Source: VGKU01 sp964388785 (lineage in GTDB: Bacteria; Patescibacteriota; Patescibacteriia; UBA9934; GWF2-40-263). From it: a stretch of DNA of 7,864 nt. How positions within the stretch are numbered: the stretch's first letter is position 1; the number at the start of each line of letters is the position of its first letter. Location: assembly GCA_964388785.1 (NCBI GenBank), contig CAYMBX010000040.1, forward strand, positions 1 through 7,864, given 5' to 3'. Below the pieces are notes generated by a model. That model searched no databases. It was given only the letters and a program-made list of their open reading frames with translations, and was not told where the DNA came from. Both the position numbers and the translations under genes were made by a program. This document shows, in pieces, positions 1-5,887 of this stretch.

Positions 1-78
1 GAAAATCGACACATAAAATTCCGCAGCCTCTTTGGCTTCTTTGTCGAACCAGAGATGTGGAACGATTTTTTGCGACAT
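1..78 (-). CDS. PhnB-type VOC family protein, 5' part only (cut by window edge)
   Basis: The start codon is at 78-76 and the reading frame stays open to the window edge, giving 26 residues that begin MSQKIVPHLWF and continue DKEAKEAAEFYVSIF. This is the typical N-terminus of the PhnB / 3-demethylubiquinone methyltransferase-like VOC proteins: a first beta strand with P-x-L-W-F, then an acidic helix ending in FY-x-x-x-F. Members are usually about 130-160 residues, so most of the gene lies beyond the left edge. It begins only 4 nt after the DUF1428 stop, and a GAGGT sequence inside the end of that gene could act as its ribosome binding site, so it is probably the next gene in the same operon. 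The substrate is unknown, as for most of the family. The domain call is fairly secure despite the short stretch. Confidence 0.8.
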   Translation of the reverse strand, partial: MSQKIVPHLWFDKEAKEAAEFYVSIF

Positions 79-82
79 ACGT

Positions 83-469
83 TTAATCGCTTACCTCAAC
101 CGTAAATCCTCCATACGCCATACGCTTCATGTCAAACGGCATCTCATTCATGTGATCCTCAGGCTTCCCGTATTGTTCTTCCATAAGTTTCATGACTTTT
201 TTGTTGACCTGGTCGCGATGCGCCTTAGATTTGTATTCGATATAGGAAAACCAGACCGTTTCGTTTGCTTTTGCTTTTGCCATGATGGGAAACGTAAAAG
301 TAACCCACTTTGGTTTTTTGTCTTCGAGCATGCATTCTTTGTAGGAGAGCGCCCCGTGCTTTAACCAAACTTCTGAAGCTTCTTTGGCCATCTTTTTATA
401 TTTGGCGACATTCTTTTTCGGAATCACGAGGACAAAACCATCGACATAAGTTGTTTTAGACTTTGCCAT
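83..469 (-). CDS. DUF1428 family protein (YbaA-like)
   Basis: A 128-residue protein, close to the normal family length. Family hallmarks seen are YVDGFVLVIPKKN near residues 8-20, an E-x-W-x-x-HGALSYKEC block (about 33-46), ETVWFSYIEYKSKAHRD (about 70-86) and a C-terminal MPFDMKRMAYGGF (about 109-121). These match DUF1428 (PF07237), a small family with a dimeric ferredoxin-like alpha+beta barrel fold and no established reaction; E. coli YbaA is a member. The start ATG at 469-467 lies inside the end of the AHSA1 remnant (14-nt overlap), and the stop is 4 nt before the PhnB-like gene. No good Shine-Dalgarno sequence is visible, so translation may depend on coupling with the upstream frame. In other bacteria DUF1428 genes sit beside AHSA1 and VOC genes, as here. 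The family call is secure; the function is unknown. Confidence 0.92.
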   Translation of the reverse strand: MAKSKTTYVDGFVLVIPKKNVAKYKKMAKEASEVWLKHGALSYKECMLEDKKPKWVTFTFPIMAKAKANETVWFSYIEYKSKAHRDQVNKKVMKLMEEQYGKPEDHMNEMPFDMKRMAYGGFTVEVSD

Positions 470-620
470 ATATTTTTTCTACATAAGATTTAAGCGGCGC
501 CTCCCAATCATCCGAAGCAAACGCCCACTGAGTGATATGCTCCGGTTTCGTCCAGCTTTCCCATACACGCCCCATGGGCGCCTTGACGATTGTTTCAATA
601 CGAATGGAGTTTGAGGACAT
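456..620 (-). pseudogene. AHSA1/SRPBCC-domain protein remnant, probable internal deletion
   Basis: The frame encodes 54 residues from MSSNSIRIET to YGKV. Residues 5-39 match the start of AHSA1-type START-like proteins: I-R-I-E-T-I-V-K-A-P, V-W-E-S-W-T-K-P-E-H-I-T-Q-W and F-A-S-D-D-W. Family members are about 140 residues, so roughly 85 are missing. The last 13 residues (PLKSYVEKIYGKV) resemble the usual C-terminus, where the final helix reads like N-F-K-x-Y-V-E. The simplest reading is an in-frame deletion that joined strand 2 to the end of the last helix, removing most of the ligand-binding helix-grip fold. Such a product is unlikely to fold as a START domain. An in-frame ATG at 641 would add seven residues, but 620 fits the family start. 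The frame ends inside the DUF1428 gene and may now serve mainly for translational coupling. A genuine mini-protein or an assembly error cannot be excluded. Confidence 0.7.
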
Positions 621-650
621 ATATTTACAATGACGTTTCAACTTTTGATT

Positions 651-1571
651 TTATACAGATGGAACAGCCTCCAAAATCCAAGCCGAAATTTGTTTGCGCA
701 AAACAAGTGTCGGATTTGTACAAAGCAATCCATCCCATGTTGCATCAGGCAGATGTTGGATAATGGCTTTGGTCTGCTCGTTCAAACAGAGAATGTGTGA
801 CAGATTCGTATTCAAATCAATCATGTTTAATAGGATATACTCTGTTTTCTCTACAGATTGAATTTCTTTGAGAATTGATTCAATTTCGCCTCGACGTCTA
901 GTCAAAAGATCAGTCACACCCACAATTTCCAACTGTGCCATTGTGATATGGATTGGTCCGAACGCAATCGTTTTAAAGTCCCCAAAAAGGGCATCCCGAA
1001 GTCTCGATCCTGATAAATCGGATTTCGCCATAAACATCTGGCGCGGAAGTTCATCGCTCACCTCCCCGATCTTTTTCAACCATGCCGCCATTTCACGATC
1101 GCGATCTGTCGTCGCGGCTGTAAAGTTGTGCGTGTTGGAAACAATGCCACCAAAAAGAAAGAGTGCGGATTCCTTCGATGGAACAACGTTTGTTTTTTTG
1201 AACCGCTCTGCGACGAGCGTTGCTGCCGCACCCACAAGTTCAATGTGAGGTTGCGCGTTGAAAAATTGATCCGCTTCGTGAAGCTTTCGATGATCAATAA
1301 TCTCAATGACCTGTTCTATCCTGAGTGGTGCTGGCAAATCTTTCTTGCTGCTTGCATCAAGCAACACAACTTGTGCGTTCGTGTCATCCGTCGGACCATC
1401 CGCGTGCGAAAGCTTAAATGTCTCAAGCAACCATTGGACTTCAAGTTGCGGTGTTCCCCACACATGCGCTCGAGCATCCTGACCCTGTACACGCAAAAGC
1501 TCCGCATAGGCCATCGCACATCCATATCCATCCAAATCTGGCCCCTCATAGGTTGTGGTAATAAAACGCAT
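651..1571 (-). CDS. DHH/DHHA2 phosphoesterase-like protein, related to family II pyrophosphatases
   Basis: A 306-residue protein with the layout of family II inorganic pyrophosphatases and related DHH phosphoesterases. In the DHH domain I see PDLDG (D12, D14), VVLLDAS (D72), EIIDHRK (D93, H94, R95), VGAAATLVAE (113-122) and IVSNTHNFTAATTDRDRE (143-160). The DHHA2-like part includes LRDALFGDFKTIAFG and HITMAQLEIVGV (about 191-219). Compared with family II pyrophosphatases, the first metal His is Tyr8, the second His of DHH is Arg95, and the last Asp ligand is Asn146. D12, D14, D72 and H94 remain, so a changed metal site, substrate or mechanism is more likely than plain pyrophosphatase activity. 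The YEGPDLDG/DHR/SNT pattern agrees with a subfamily I recall from CPR genomes. The gene starts 22 nt after the upstream VOC gene ends and is followed by the AHSA1 remnant. Likely cytosolic; the fold call is secure, the substrate unknown. Confidence 0.85.
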   Translation of the reverse strand: MRFITTTYEGPDLDGYGCAMAYAELLRVQGQDARAHVWGTPQLEVQWLLETFKLSHADGPTDDTNAQVVLLDASSKKDLPAPLRIEQVIEIIDHRKLHEADQFFNAQPHIELVGAAATLVAERFKKTNVVPSKESALFLFGGIVSNTHNFTAATTDRDREMAAWLKKIGEVSDELPRQMFMAKSDLSGSRLRDALFGDFKTIAFGPIHITMAQLEIVGVTDLLTRRRGEIESILKEIQSVEKTEYILLNMIDLNTNLSHILCLNEQTKAIIQHLPDATWDGLLCTNPTLVLRKQISAWILEAVPSV

Positions 1572-1593
1572 AACCCCGTGACGATATCCCTGT

Positions 1594-1998
1594 TTATTTT
1601 TTCATTCCCGGTGCCAGTTCGTGCAGTCCCATTAAATTATGTTCGGTATCTTTGAATGCGGCAATCCAGCCCATGTTTGGCGCGATCTCCATTTTGGGCA
1701 TGACGACGATTCCGCCGTTTTCAACGATTGCTTTGAGCGTTTCATCGATCGAATCGACTGAAATATAATTCATGAACGGCTGGCCGGGGTTTACACGCTT
1801 CATCAGTCCGCCGTTGATCTCGCCGGGCTTTGTCGGCCGCATTTTTTCATCAACTTCGGACGTGGTCACTCCCCAGTACACCATATTGTTTGGCATATCG
1901 AACTTGTGAAAATCCCAGCCGAACGTTTTTTTATAAAAGTCCATGGCGCGCTGTTCATCATCAGCGGGAATTTCGAAGTGAACGATTGGGTTTGGCAT
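1594..1998 (-). CDS. VOC family protein (glyoxalase/bleomycin-resistance fold)
   Basis: A 134-residue single-domain VOC protein. The N-terminal strand PIVHFEIPADD carries a possible metal ligand His7; the helix ERAMDFY-like segment (residues 15-23) and FGWDFHKFDMP follow. GEINGGLMKR (59-68) and the repeated second half (FMNYISVDSIDETLKAIVENGG, written here as residues 75-96) form the second beta-alpha-beta unit. DTEHNLMGLHEL (117-128) ends the fold and supplies the last acidic ligand position at E127. This architecture is that of uncharacterised VOC proteins often annotated as glyoxalase-like or antibiotic-resistance-like; no specific substrate can be read. It lies 12 nt after the zinc-ribbon gene and 22 nt before the DHH gene. 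No clear Shine-Dalgarno sequence precedes the ATG; the upstream bases are A/T-rich. The family is secure. Confidence 0.9.
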   Translation of the reverse strand: MPNPIVHFEIPADDEQRAMDFYKKTFGWDFHKFDMPNNMVYWGVTTSEVDEKMRPTKPGEINGGLMKRVNPGQPFMNYISVDSIDETLKAIVENGGIVVMPKMEIAPNMGWIAAFKDTEHNLMGLHELAPGMKK

Positions 1999-2010
1999 AA
2001 AATTTATTGG

Positions 2011-2280
2011 TTATATCTGTTTTGAAACTGACTTTTGTACAATAGTCTTCCATCCGCAATTTGTACAATGGACACGCAAATGATCTGATAACTTTTTGAT
2101 CTTGAGCGGAAACCCACACGCCTTCTGCGGACACTGAACAACGTCGGGAAACTGTTCTTTATTTTGATCAAGAGCGTTCTGTAGTTTCTCCTGTATATCC
2201 GGTGAAAACCTGTTCTCACCAAATTTCGATTCACTAAATTCTCCGAGCTCGGGATTGAAAACGTCCATATATTTAAACAT
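2011..2280 (-). CDS. Small zinc-ribbon protein of unknown function
   Basis: I chose the ATG at 2280, giving 89 residues (MFKYMDVFNPELGEF...). It begins one base after the LRR gene stop, which suggests translational coupling. A start at 2268 (MDVFNPEL) is also possible; the longer frame to 2319 would run back into the LRR gene and has no support. The first half (residues 10-45) is polar and probably helical. The second half holds four cysteines as C50-x4-C55-x16-C72-x2-C75 (CPQKAC and CTNCGW), a treble-clef or zinc-ribbon-like arrangement, followed by a basic tail. Such modules bind nucleic acids or proteins, or simply stabilise a small domain. I do not recognise a named family. The two Cys pairs make a zinc site likely; everything beyond that is inference. 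Confidence 0.75.
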   Translation of the reverse strand: MFKYMDVFNPELGEFSESKFGENRFSPDIQEKLQNALDQNKEQFPDVVQCPQKACGFPLKIKKLSDHLRVHCTNCGWKTIVQKSVSKQI

Positions 2281-2281
2281 G

Positions 2282-2737
2282 TTATAAGCGTATCTCCACG
2301 GTTGACGGCAAGTTCTCACGAATGACTTGAAGATCGAATGCGGAAATGTGATTCCCCGAAAGATCTAAAACTTTCAGATTAGAAAGATTTCCGATTTCAT
2401 GTGGAATGCCCGTAAGCTGATTGTTCGAAAAATTGAGAATTTCCAACTTGGACAGTTGCCCGACTTCAGCCGGGATTCCAGTGAAACGATTGTTGCTCGC
2501 GTTGAGAACACGCAACTGTTGCAGATGTCGAATTTCCGCAGGAAGTGCACCGGACATTTGATTGGAAGAAATATCGAGTTCTTCGATTGTGGTTTGACTT
2601 AAGAGATCCTGCGGAAACGAGATCAGATTTTGATCGCTTCGGTCAACTACTTTGTTTGCGGATGACATAGGTATATTCGTGTTACATCCCGCACCCAATA
2701 GAGACAGCGCAATAAACGCCAGATAAATTTTATTCAT
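2282..2737 (-). CDS. Leucine-rich-repeat lipoprotein
   Basis: The start at 2737 gives 151 residues with a lipoprotein signal peptide: MNK, a hydrophobic stretch (residues 4-15) and the lipobox-like LLGAGC with Cys18 as the lipidation site. A longer frame to 2800 would place the signal peptide internally and overlap the YdeI-like gene, so it was rejected. After a spacer (19-48) come four leucine-rich repeats with a 23-residue period: about 49-71, 72-94, 95-117 and 118-142, with the core L-x-x-L-x-x-L-x-x-S-x-N-x-x-x-G-I-P-x-E-I-G. This is the SDS22/Ras-suppressor-like or plant-type spacing. The protein should be anchored on the outside of the cytoplasmic membrane and offer a small curved binding surface; the partner is unknown. 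It is the only secreted protein in the long block apart from the membrane exporter. The gene ends one base before the zinc-ribbon start. No clear ribosome binding site is visible. Confidence 0.88.
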   Translation of the reverse strand: MNKIYLAFIALSLLGAGCNTNIPMSSANKVVDRSDQNLISFPQDLLSQTTIEELDISSNQMSGALPAEIRHLQQLRVLNASNNRFTGIPAEVGQLSKLEILNFSNNQLTGIPHEIGNLSNLKVLDLSGNHISAFDLQVIRENLPSTVEIRL

Positions 2738-2768
2738 ACGATTTCGGTTATGCACCCAAGCAGACGCG

Positions 2769-3086
2769 TCAACGCCTCGTTTTCTTAGAGCGTCTCTCAA
2801 GAACCCACTTAACCGATGGACTGATCGGTTTATCTATTCTATGAATACAACCAATCCAGCAACACGGACGGCGTTTCCCCGCTTTTAACTCTGCACACAC
2901 TCGATCCACATGTTCTTGTCGCTTCTTTGGTGTCTTCACCGATTCCACCCAACAAATCCACTCATTGCGCGCGAGCGGAGTAATATCTTCCCATTTTGCA
3001 AGTGCAGCCACGTCTGACACTAATGCCTTTTTTAGATCGGATGGTACGTCGTGGACCGTCCCCTTTGTGACTACTTTTTTAGCCAT
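2769..3086 (-). CDS. YdeI/OmpD-associated (OmdA) family protein
   Basis: A 105-residue protein. Residues 14-71 match the C-terminal module of YdeI/OmdA proteins (PF13376): V-P-S-D-L-K-K-A-L, A-A-L-A-K-W-E-D-I-T-P-L-A-R-N-E-W-I-C-W-V-E-S-V-K-T-P, then K-K-R-Q-E-H-V and a closing helix ending in G-K-R-R. Family members have been linked to bacteriocin protection and polymyxin-type stress in enterobacteria, but the biochemical role is unknown and may not apply here. The tail is unusual: R-P-C-C-W-I-G-C-I-H-R (residues 73-83) has three Cys and a His that could bind a metal, and the last residues (R-R-S-K-K-T-R-R) are very basic, which would suit nucleic-acid or anionic-lipid contact. It sits 9 nt after the VOC gene and 31 nt before the LRR lipoprotein gene. 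Family call fairly secure. Confidence 0.82.
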   Translation of the reverse strand: MAKKVVTKGTVHDVPSDLKKALVSDVAALAKWEDITPLARNEWICWVESVKTPKKRQEHVDRVCAELKAGKRRPCCWIGCIHRIDKPISPSVKWVLERRSKKTRR

Positions 3087-3095
3087 AACTTTTCT

Positions 3096-3473
3096 CTAAT
3101 CCGCAGCATGCATCGCCTCGATATTGTTTCCATCCGGATCGATGACAAACGCAGCGTAATAAGTCGGGGTATAGTTCTTTCTGTATCCGGGCTTGCCATT
3201 ATCTTTTGCACCGCTCCTGAGAGCAACTTTATAAAATTGAACGACTTGCTTCTTATCTAGCGCCTTAAAAGCGACATGGATTTTCTTGTGTGCAGGTCTG
3301 GTTTTCGTCGCTTGAACAATCTCAAAAATCGGATCTTTATCTAAACCGAAACCATAAAATTTCTCTTCTGCGCTCCCCAAGTTTAATTCGTATCCGAAAA
3401 CACTTAATACCTTTTCGTAGAATGCTTTACTTTTTTCTAAGTGCTTTACCCTGATAGTGACATGATCGATCAT
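3096..3473 (-). CDS. VOC family protein with complete HEHE metal site (glyoxalase-like)
   Basis: With the start at 3473 the protein has 125 residues and begins MIDHVTIRVKHLEKSKAFYE, the standard VOC opening. Likely metal ligands are H4 (MIDH), E51 (FEIV), H66 (KKIHVAF) and E119 (NNIEAMH), spaced much like those of glyoxalase I (His5, Glu56, His74, Glu122 in the E. coli enzyme). The segment YYAAFVIDPDGNNIEAMH is typical of this subgroup. A metal-dependent lyase, isomerase or dioxygenase is possible; the substrate cannot be read. Starts: an ATG at 3488 overlaps the ABC gene stop as ATGA and adds five residues (MNQIC), but the GGAGGA there lies only about one base away, whereas it is about 15 nt from the 3473 start. 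Either is possible and both imply coupling to the ABC gene. The longest frame to 3518 is not supported. Confidence 0.88.
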   Translation of the reverse strand: MIDHVTIRVKHLEKSKAFYEKVLSVFGYELNLGSAEEKFYGFGLDKDPIFEIVQATKTRPAHKKIHVAFKALDKKQVVQFYKVALRSGAKDNGKPGYRKNYTPTYYAAFVIDPDGNNIEAMHAAD

Positions 3474-3484
3474 ACAAATTTGGT

Positions 3485-5245
3485 TCATTCCTCCTGATGC
3501 CTTAATTGTCGCTTCCACATGGCGGCGTATATTCCGTTTTTCGCAAGCAAAGAATCATGTGTTCCATCTTCAATGAGTTTACCATCTTCTATCACGACAA
3601 TTCTATCCATGTCAGAAAGCGTACTCAAACGGTGTGCGACCACCATCGCCGTTTTCCCTTTCAAAATCTCCGCAAATGAATCTTTGATGATCTGCTCGCT
3701 TTCACTATCGAGCGCACTTGTCGCTTCATCCAAAATGATGATCGGTGAATTTTGAAGCACAGCCCGTGCGATGGCGATGCGTTGTTTTTGCCCACCGCTC
3801 AATTTAACCCCGCGTTCTCCAACAATACTCTCCACTCCGTGTGGAAGTTTCTGAACAAACTGCAACGCATGTGCCGCTTTCAAAGCGCTCTCAATATCCG
3901 CATCTGATGCTTCGGGATTCGAAAGAAGAATATTCTCTTTGATGGACGCATGAAAGAGAATCGGCTCTTGAGGAACATACGCGATCTGACGACGCAAATC
4001 GGCTTGCTTCACGTCCTTGATGTTGATCTCATCAATCAGGATACTTCCCTGATCAACGTCGTCAAACCTGAGTAGTAACTTTGTGAGCGTGCTTTTTCCC
4101 GCACCACTGAGTCCAACAACTCCTAATTTTTGCCCGCGAGGGACGGTGAGGGAAAAATCTGTAAACACGTTATGGTCTGATAAATTTTTGTGATACGAAA
4201 ATGAAACATTTTTTAACTGAATCTCGGCTTGAACCGCTTCAAATGCTTTGGGGTGTGAAGGGTCTCTGATGAGATTTTGACGATTGAAGATGTCAAACGC
4301 AGGAATGATTTTGTCGATCGTATCATCATGTTCATCTAGATCCTCAGAAAGTGAATAAATACCTGTCAAAATAGTTCCTACGTAGGTGACAACAAGCACA
4401 GCACCCGTGATCTCAATATGGCCTCCATTCATTCTTTGTACGGTAAGCCAAAGCAATGCCATAAAGACAAAAACGGTAATAAATTCTCTCATCGCGATGA
4501 GTCGCGCCTGAACGCTATACCGTTTGGTGAATACCTGTGCCTCATCAATTGCCTCCCGTCTGACACGTTCAGCATACACGGCTTCTTTGGCGGCCGAACG
4601 TACCGCCAAAATGTTGGAAATGATGTCTGCGATCCGACCGGAATTTCGTTTGTATAACTCTCTTGACCGTGTTCGATAAGGAGCGATTGCGTGTGATGCC
4701 CAGAGCACATAGATCGCTTGCACAAGACTCAGCGCAACGGCGATGATCCCCAATATCGGATCAATCCAAATAATGACAATAAGGGGAAAGATGATGCTGA
4801 GTATCGTCGTCAAGTACCTGTCTCGCAATGCTCTGACAAGAGTGATGCAATTGTCGACATACTGACGCGTGGCTGTCGTGAGATAACCGGCAAGATTTGA
4901 ATGAAAGTAATCGAGGTCAGTGGTAATAAGGCGAGAAAAATAGGCCGCAGTCGATTCTTCATACACACGGTTCTCCCCAAGCATGCCAATATATTTGATG
5001 ATGGGAGAAAGCACTCCCAATGTGAACGAAAAGAACACAAAGAGAAAGACGGCTTGATACGCGCCGTCAAAATCCTGCACCGATAATCTGGCAATGATCA
5101 AACTAATTGCGATTGGCAAAAAAATCAGCTTGCAAATTCTACCGATGATTTGGAGCACGTAGGAAATTTGCACTCTGCCCGACTGTCCATATGTCTCCCA
5201 TAAATGCCTGTAGACCATTCGATACTTCTTGAATTCACCGAACAT
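3485..5245 (-). CDS. ABC exporter half-transporter (fused permease and ATPase)
   Basis: From the ATG at 5245 this is a 586-residue ABC_membrane plus ABC_tran protein, the usual length of MsbA/MdlB-like exporters. Six membrane segments are visible at roughly 27-52, 64-87, 145-161, 165-182, 253-269 and 280-299. The ATPase part (about 340-586) has Walker A GLSGAGKST (378-386), Q-loop Gln426 in YVPQE, signature LSGGQ (482-486), Walker B with catalytic Glu507 in IIILDEATSALD and switch His538 in AHRLS. All catalytic positions are intact. Only one half-transporter is present, so a homodimer exporting a lipid, peptide or drug is likely; the substrate cannot be read. A TTG at 5257 would add four residues. 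With either start the gene begins inside the end of the HAD gene, and its stop touches the VOC gene. Placement among detoxification-type genes fits efflux, but that is inference. Confidence 0.95.
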   Translation of the reverse strand: MFGEFKKYRMVYRHLWETYGQSGRVQISYVLQIIGRICKLIFLPIAISLIIARLSVQDFDGAYQAVFLFVFFSFTLGVLSPIIKYIGMLGENRVYEESTAAYFSRLITTDLDYFHSNLAGYLTTATRQYVDNCITLVRALRDRYLTTILSIIFPLIVIIWIDPILGIIAVALSLVQAIYVLWASHAIAPYRTRSRELYKRNSGRIADIISNILAVRSAAKEAVYAERVRREAIDEAQVFTKRYSVQARLIAMREFITVFVFMALLWLTVQRMNGGHIEITGAVLVVTYVGTILTGIYSLSEDLDEHDDTIDKIIPAFDIFNRQNLIRDPSHPKAFEAVQAEIQLKNVSFSYHKNLSDHNVFTDFSLTVPRGQKLGVVGLSGAGKSTLTKLLLRFDDVDQGSILIDEINIKDVKQADLRRQIAYVPQEPILFHASIKENILLSNPEASDADIESALKAAHALQFVQKLPHGVESIVGERGVKLSGGQKQRIAIARAVLQNSPIIILDEATSALDSESEQIIKDSFAEILKGKTAMVVAHRLSTLSDMDRIVVIEDGKLIEDGTHDSLLAKNGIYAAMWKRQLRHQEE

Positions 5246-5837
5246 AATACTGTTCAACCAATTTCTTCTTCAGATCATTCAAATTTCGGAAAAGCAGTGT
5301 ATCAATTCCGAAACTTGAAACTGCCTTTATATTATCTTCGTCATCATCTACAAAGAGCGTCTGTTCTCTCGGCTCATTCACCTTTGCAAAAACGGCTTCC
5401 CAAAAAGGTTCCGTTTTCTTTGACGTTCCGATCGCAGCTGAAAAAAACACTTGTTCGAATGGATTTCCGTTTCCGAACGTTCTCTGGAGATATTCACCGC
5501 GATATTTTTCCTGATCGGTCGCCAGATAACATCGAACGCCTTGCGCCTTAACGGCTTTTATATATTTCAAAACTTCTTCTTCGATTTCTGTACCTTTTGA
5601 CAACCAATAACGCAGAAGCTCATCGACACTCCCCTTCCATCCCCACTCATCGATGACTTTTCCAAGCTCTTCTTTTAAATCCGCTTTTCCAATCGCACAC
5701 TCACGGAACACCCCTGTAAAAAACGGAAGCATTTTTTGAATCTCAATTCCGTAATCCTGTTTAAGCTGATCGGTAAATAAGTACTTATTCCTGATCAAAA
5801 CACCGTCGGCATCGAAAAAAATCGCTTTATATTTCAT
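5235..5837 (-). CDS. HAD-superfamily hydrolase (HAD-IA-like)
   Basis: A 200-residue protein from the ATG at 5837. It has the four HAD motifs: I, FFDADGVL with nucleophile D9 and acid/base D11; II, YLATDQ with T107; III, K141 in a S-K-K-T-E-P-F-W context; IV, LFVDDDEDN with D164/D165. Residues 15-90 form a helical cap after motif I, as in subfamily I phosphatases such as phosphoglycolate or sugar-phosphate phosphatases. It should be a cytosolic Mg-dependent phosphatase; the substrate is unknown. The frame is open to 6089, but residues before MKYKAIFFDADG show no homology I recognise and would cross a transcription terminator, so the short form is chosen. It is the first gene of the long block, with a possible promoter directly upstream, and its end overlaps the ABC gene by 11 nt. 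Confidence 0.92.
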   Translation of the reverse strand: MKYKAIFFDADGVLIRNKYLFTDQLKQDYGIEIQKMLPFFTGVFRECAIGKADLKEELGKVIDEWGWKGSVDELLRYWLSKGTEIEEEVLKYIKAVKAQGVRCYLATDQEKYRGEYLQRTFGNGNPFEQVFFSAAIGTSKKTEPFWEAVFAKVNEPREQTLFVDDDEDNIKAVSSFGIDTLLFRNLNDLKKKLVEQYYVR

Positions 5838-5862
5838 ACCGTGGCAGTGTACCACAAACGCA
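5838..5862 (-). promoter_or_regulatory. Possible extended -10 promoter of the HAD-led operon
   Basis: On the minus strand TGGTACACT (TG-n-TACACT, an extended -10 pattern with 4 of 6 consensus bases) ends 8 nt before the HAD start codon. No convincing -35 box lies 16-18 nt upstream, where the terminator hairpin sits. If used, transcription would begin at or within one or two bases of the ATG, giving a leaderless mRNA. This agrees with the absence of any Shine-Dalgarno sequence there. It is placed just after the terminator, where a new promoter would be needed. Weak evidence. Confidence 0.35.
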
Positions 5863-5887
5863 AAACGACCAGTCTTTCGACTGATCG
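5861..5887 (-). terminator. Intrinsic terminator (minus strand)
   Basis: On the minus strand the sequence CGATCAGTC-GAAA-GACTGGTCG forms a 9-bp stem (one U-G wobble) closed by a GAAA tetraloop, followed by TTTTGCGTTTG. The stem is 5866-5874 with 5879-5887 and the loop is 5875-5878. The U-tract is short but acceptable. It lies 263 nt after the end of the 6151-6663 gene and 24 nt before the HAD start, so it most likely ends the tspO transcript and separates the two blocks. It could instead act as an attenuator for the HAD operon if a promoter lies further upstream. Confidence 0.65.

Noticed and set aside
868..1655. Long plus-strand frames opposite the DHH and VOC genes
   Set aside because: They are antisense to well-supported genes, have low-complexity or shadow-like composition and match no family I know.
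2738..2800. Longer start for the LRR lipoprotein
   Set aside because: It would bury the signal peptide and lipobox inside the protein and overlap the YdeI-like gene.
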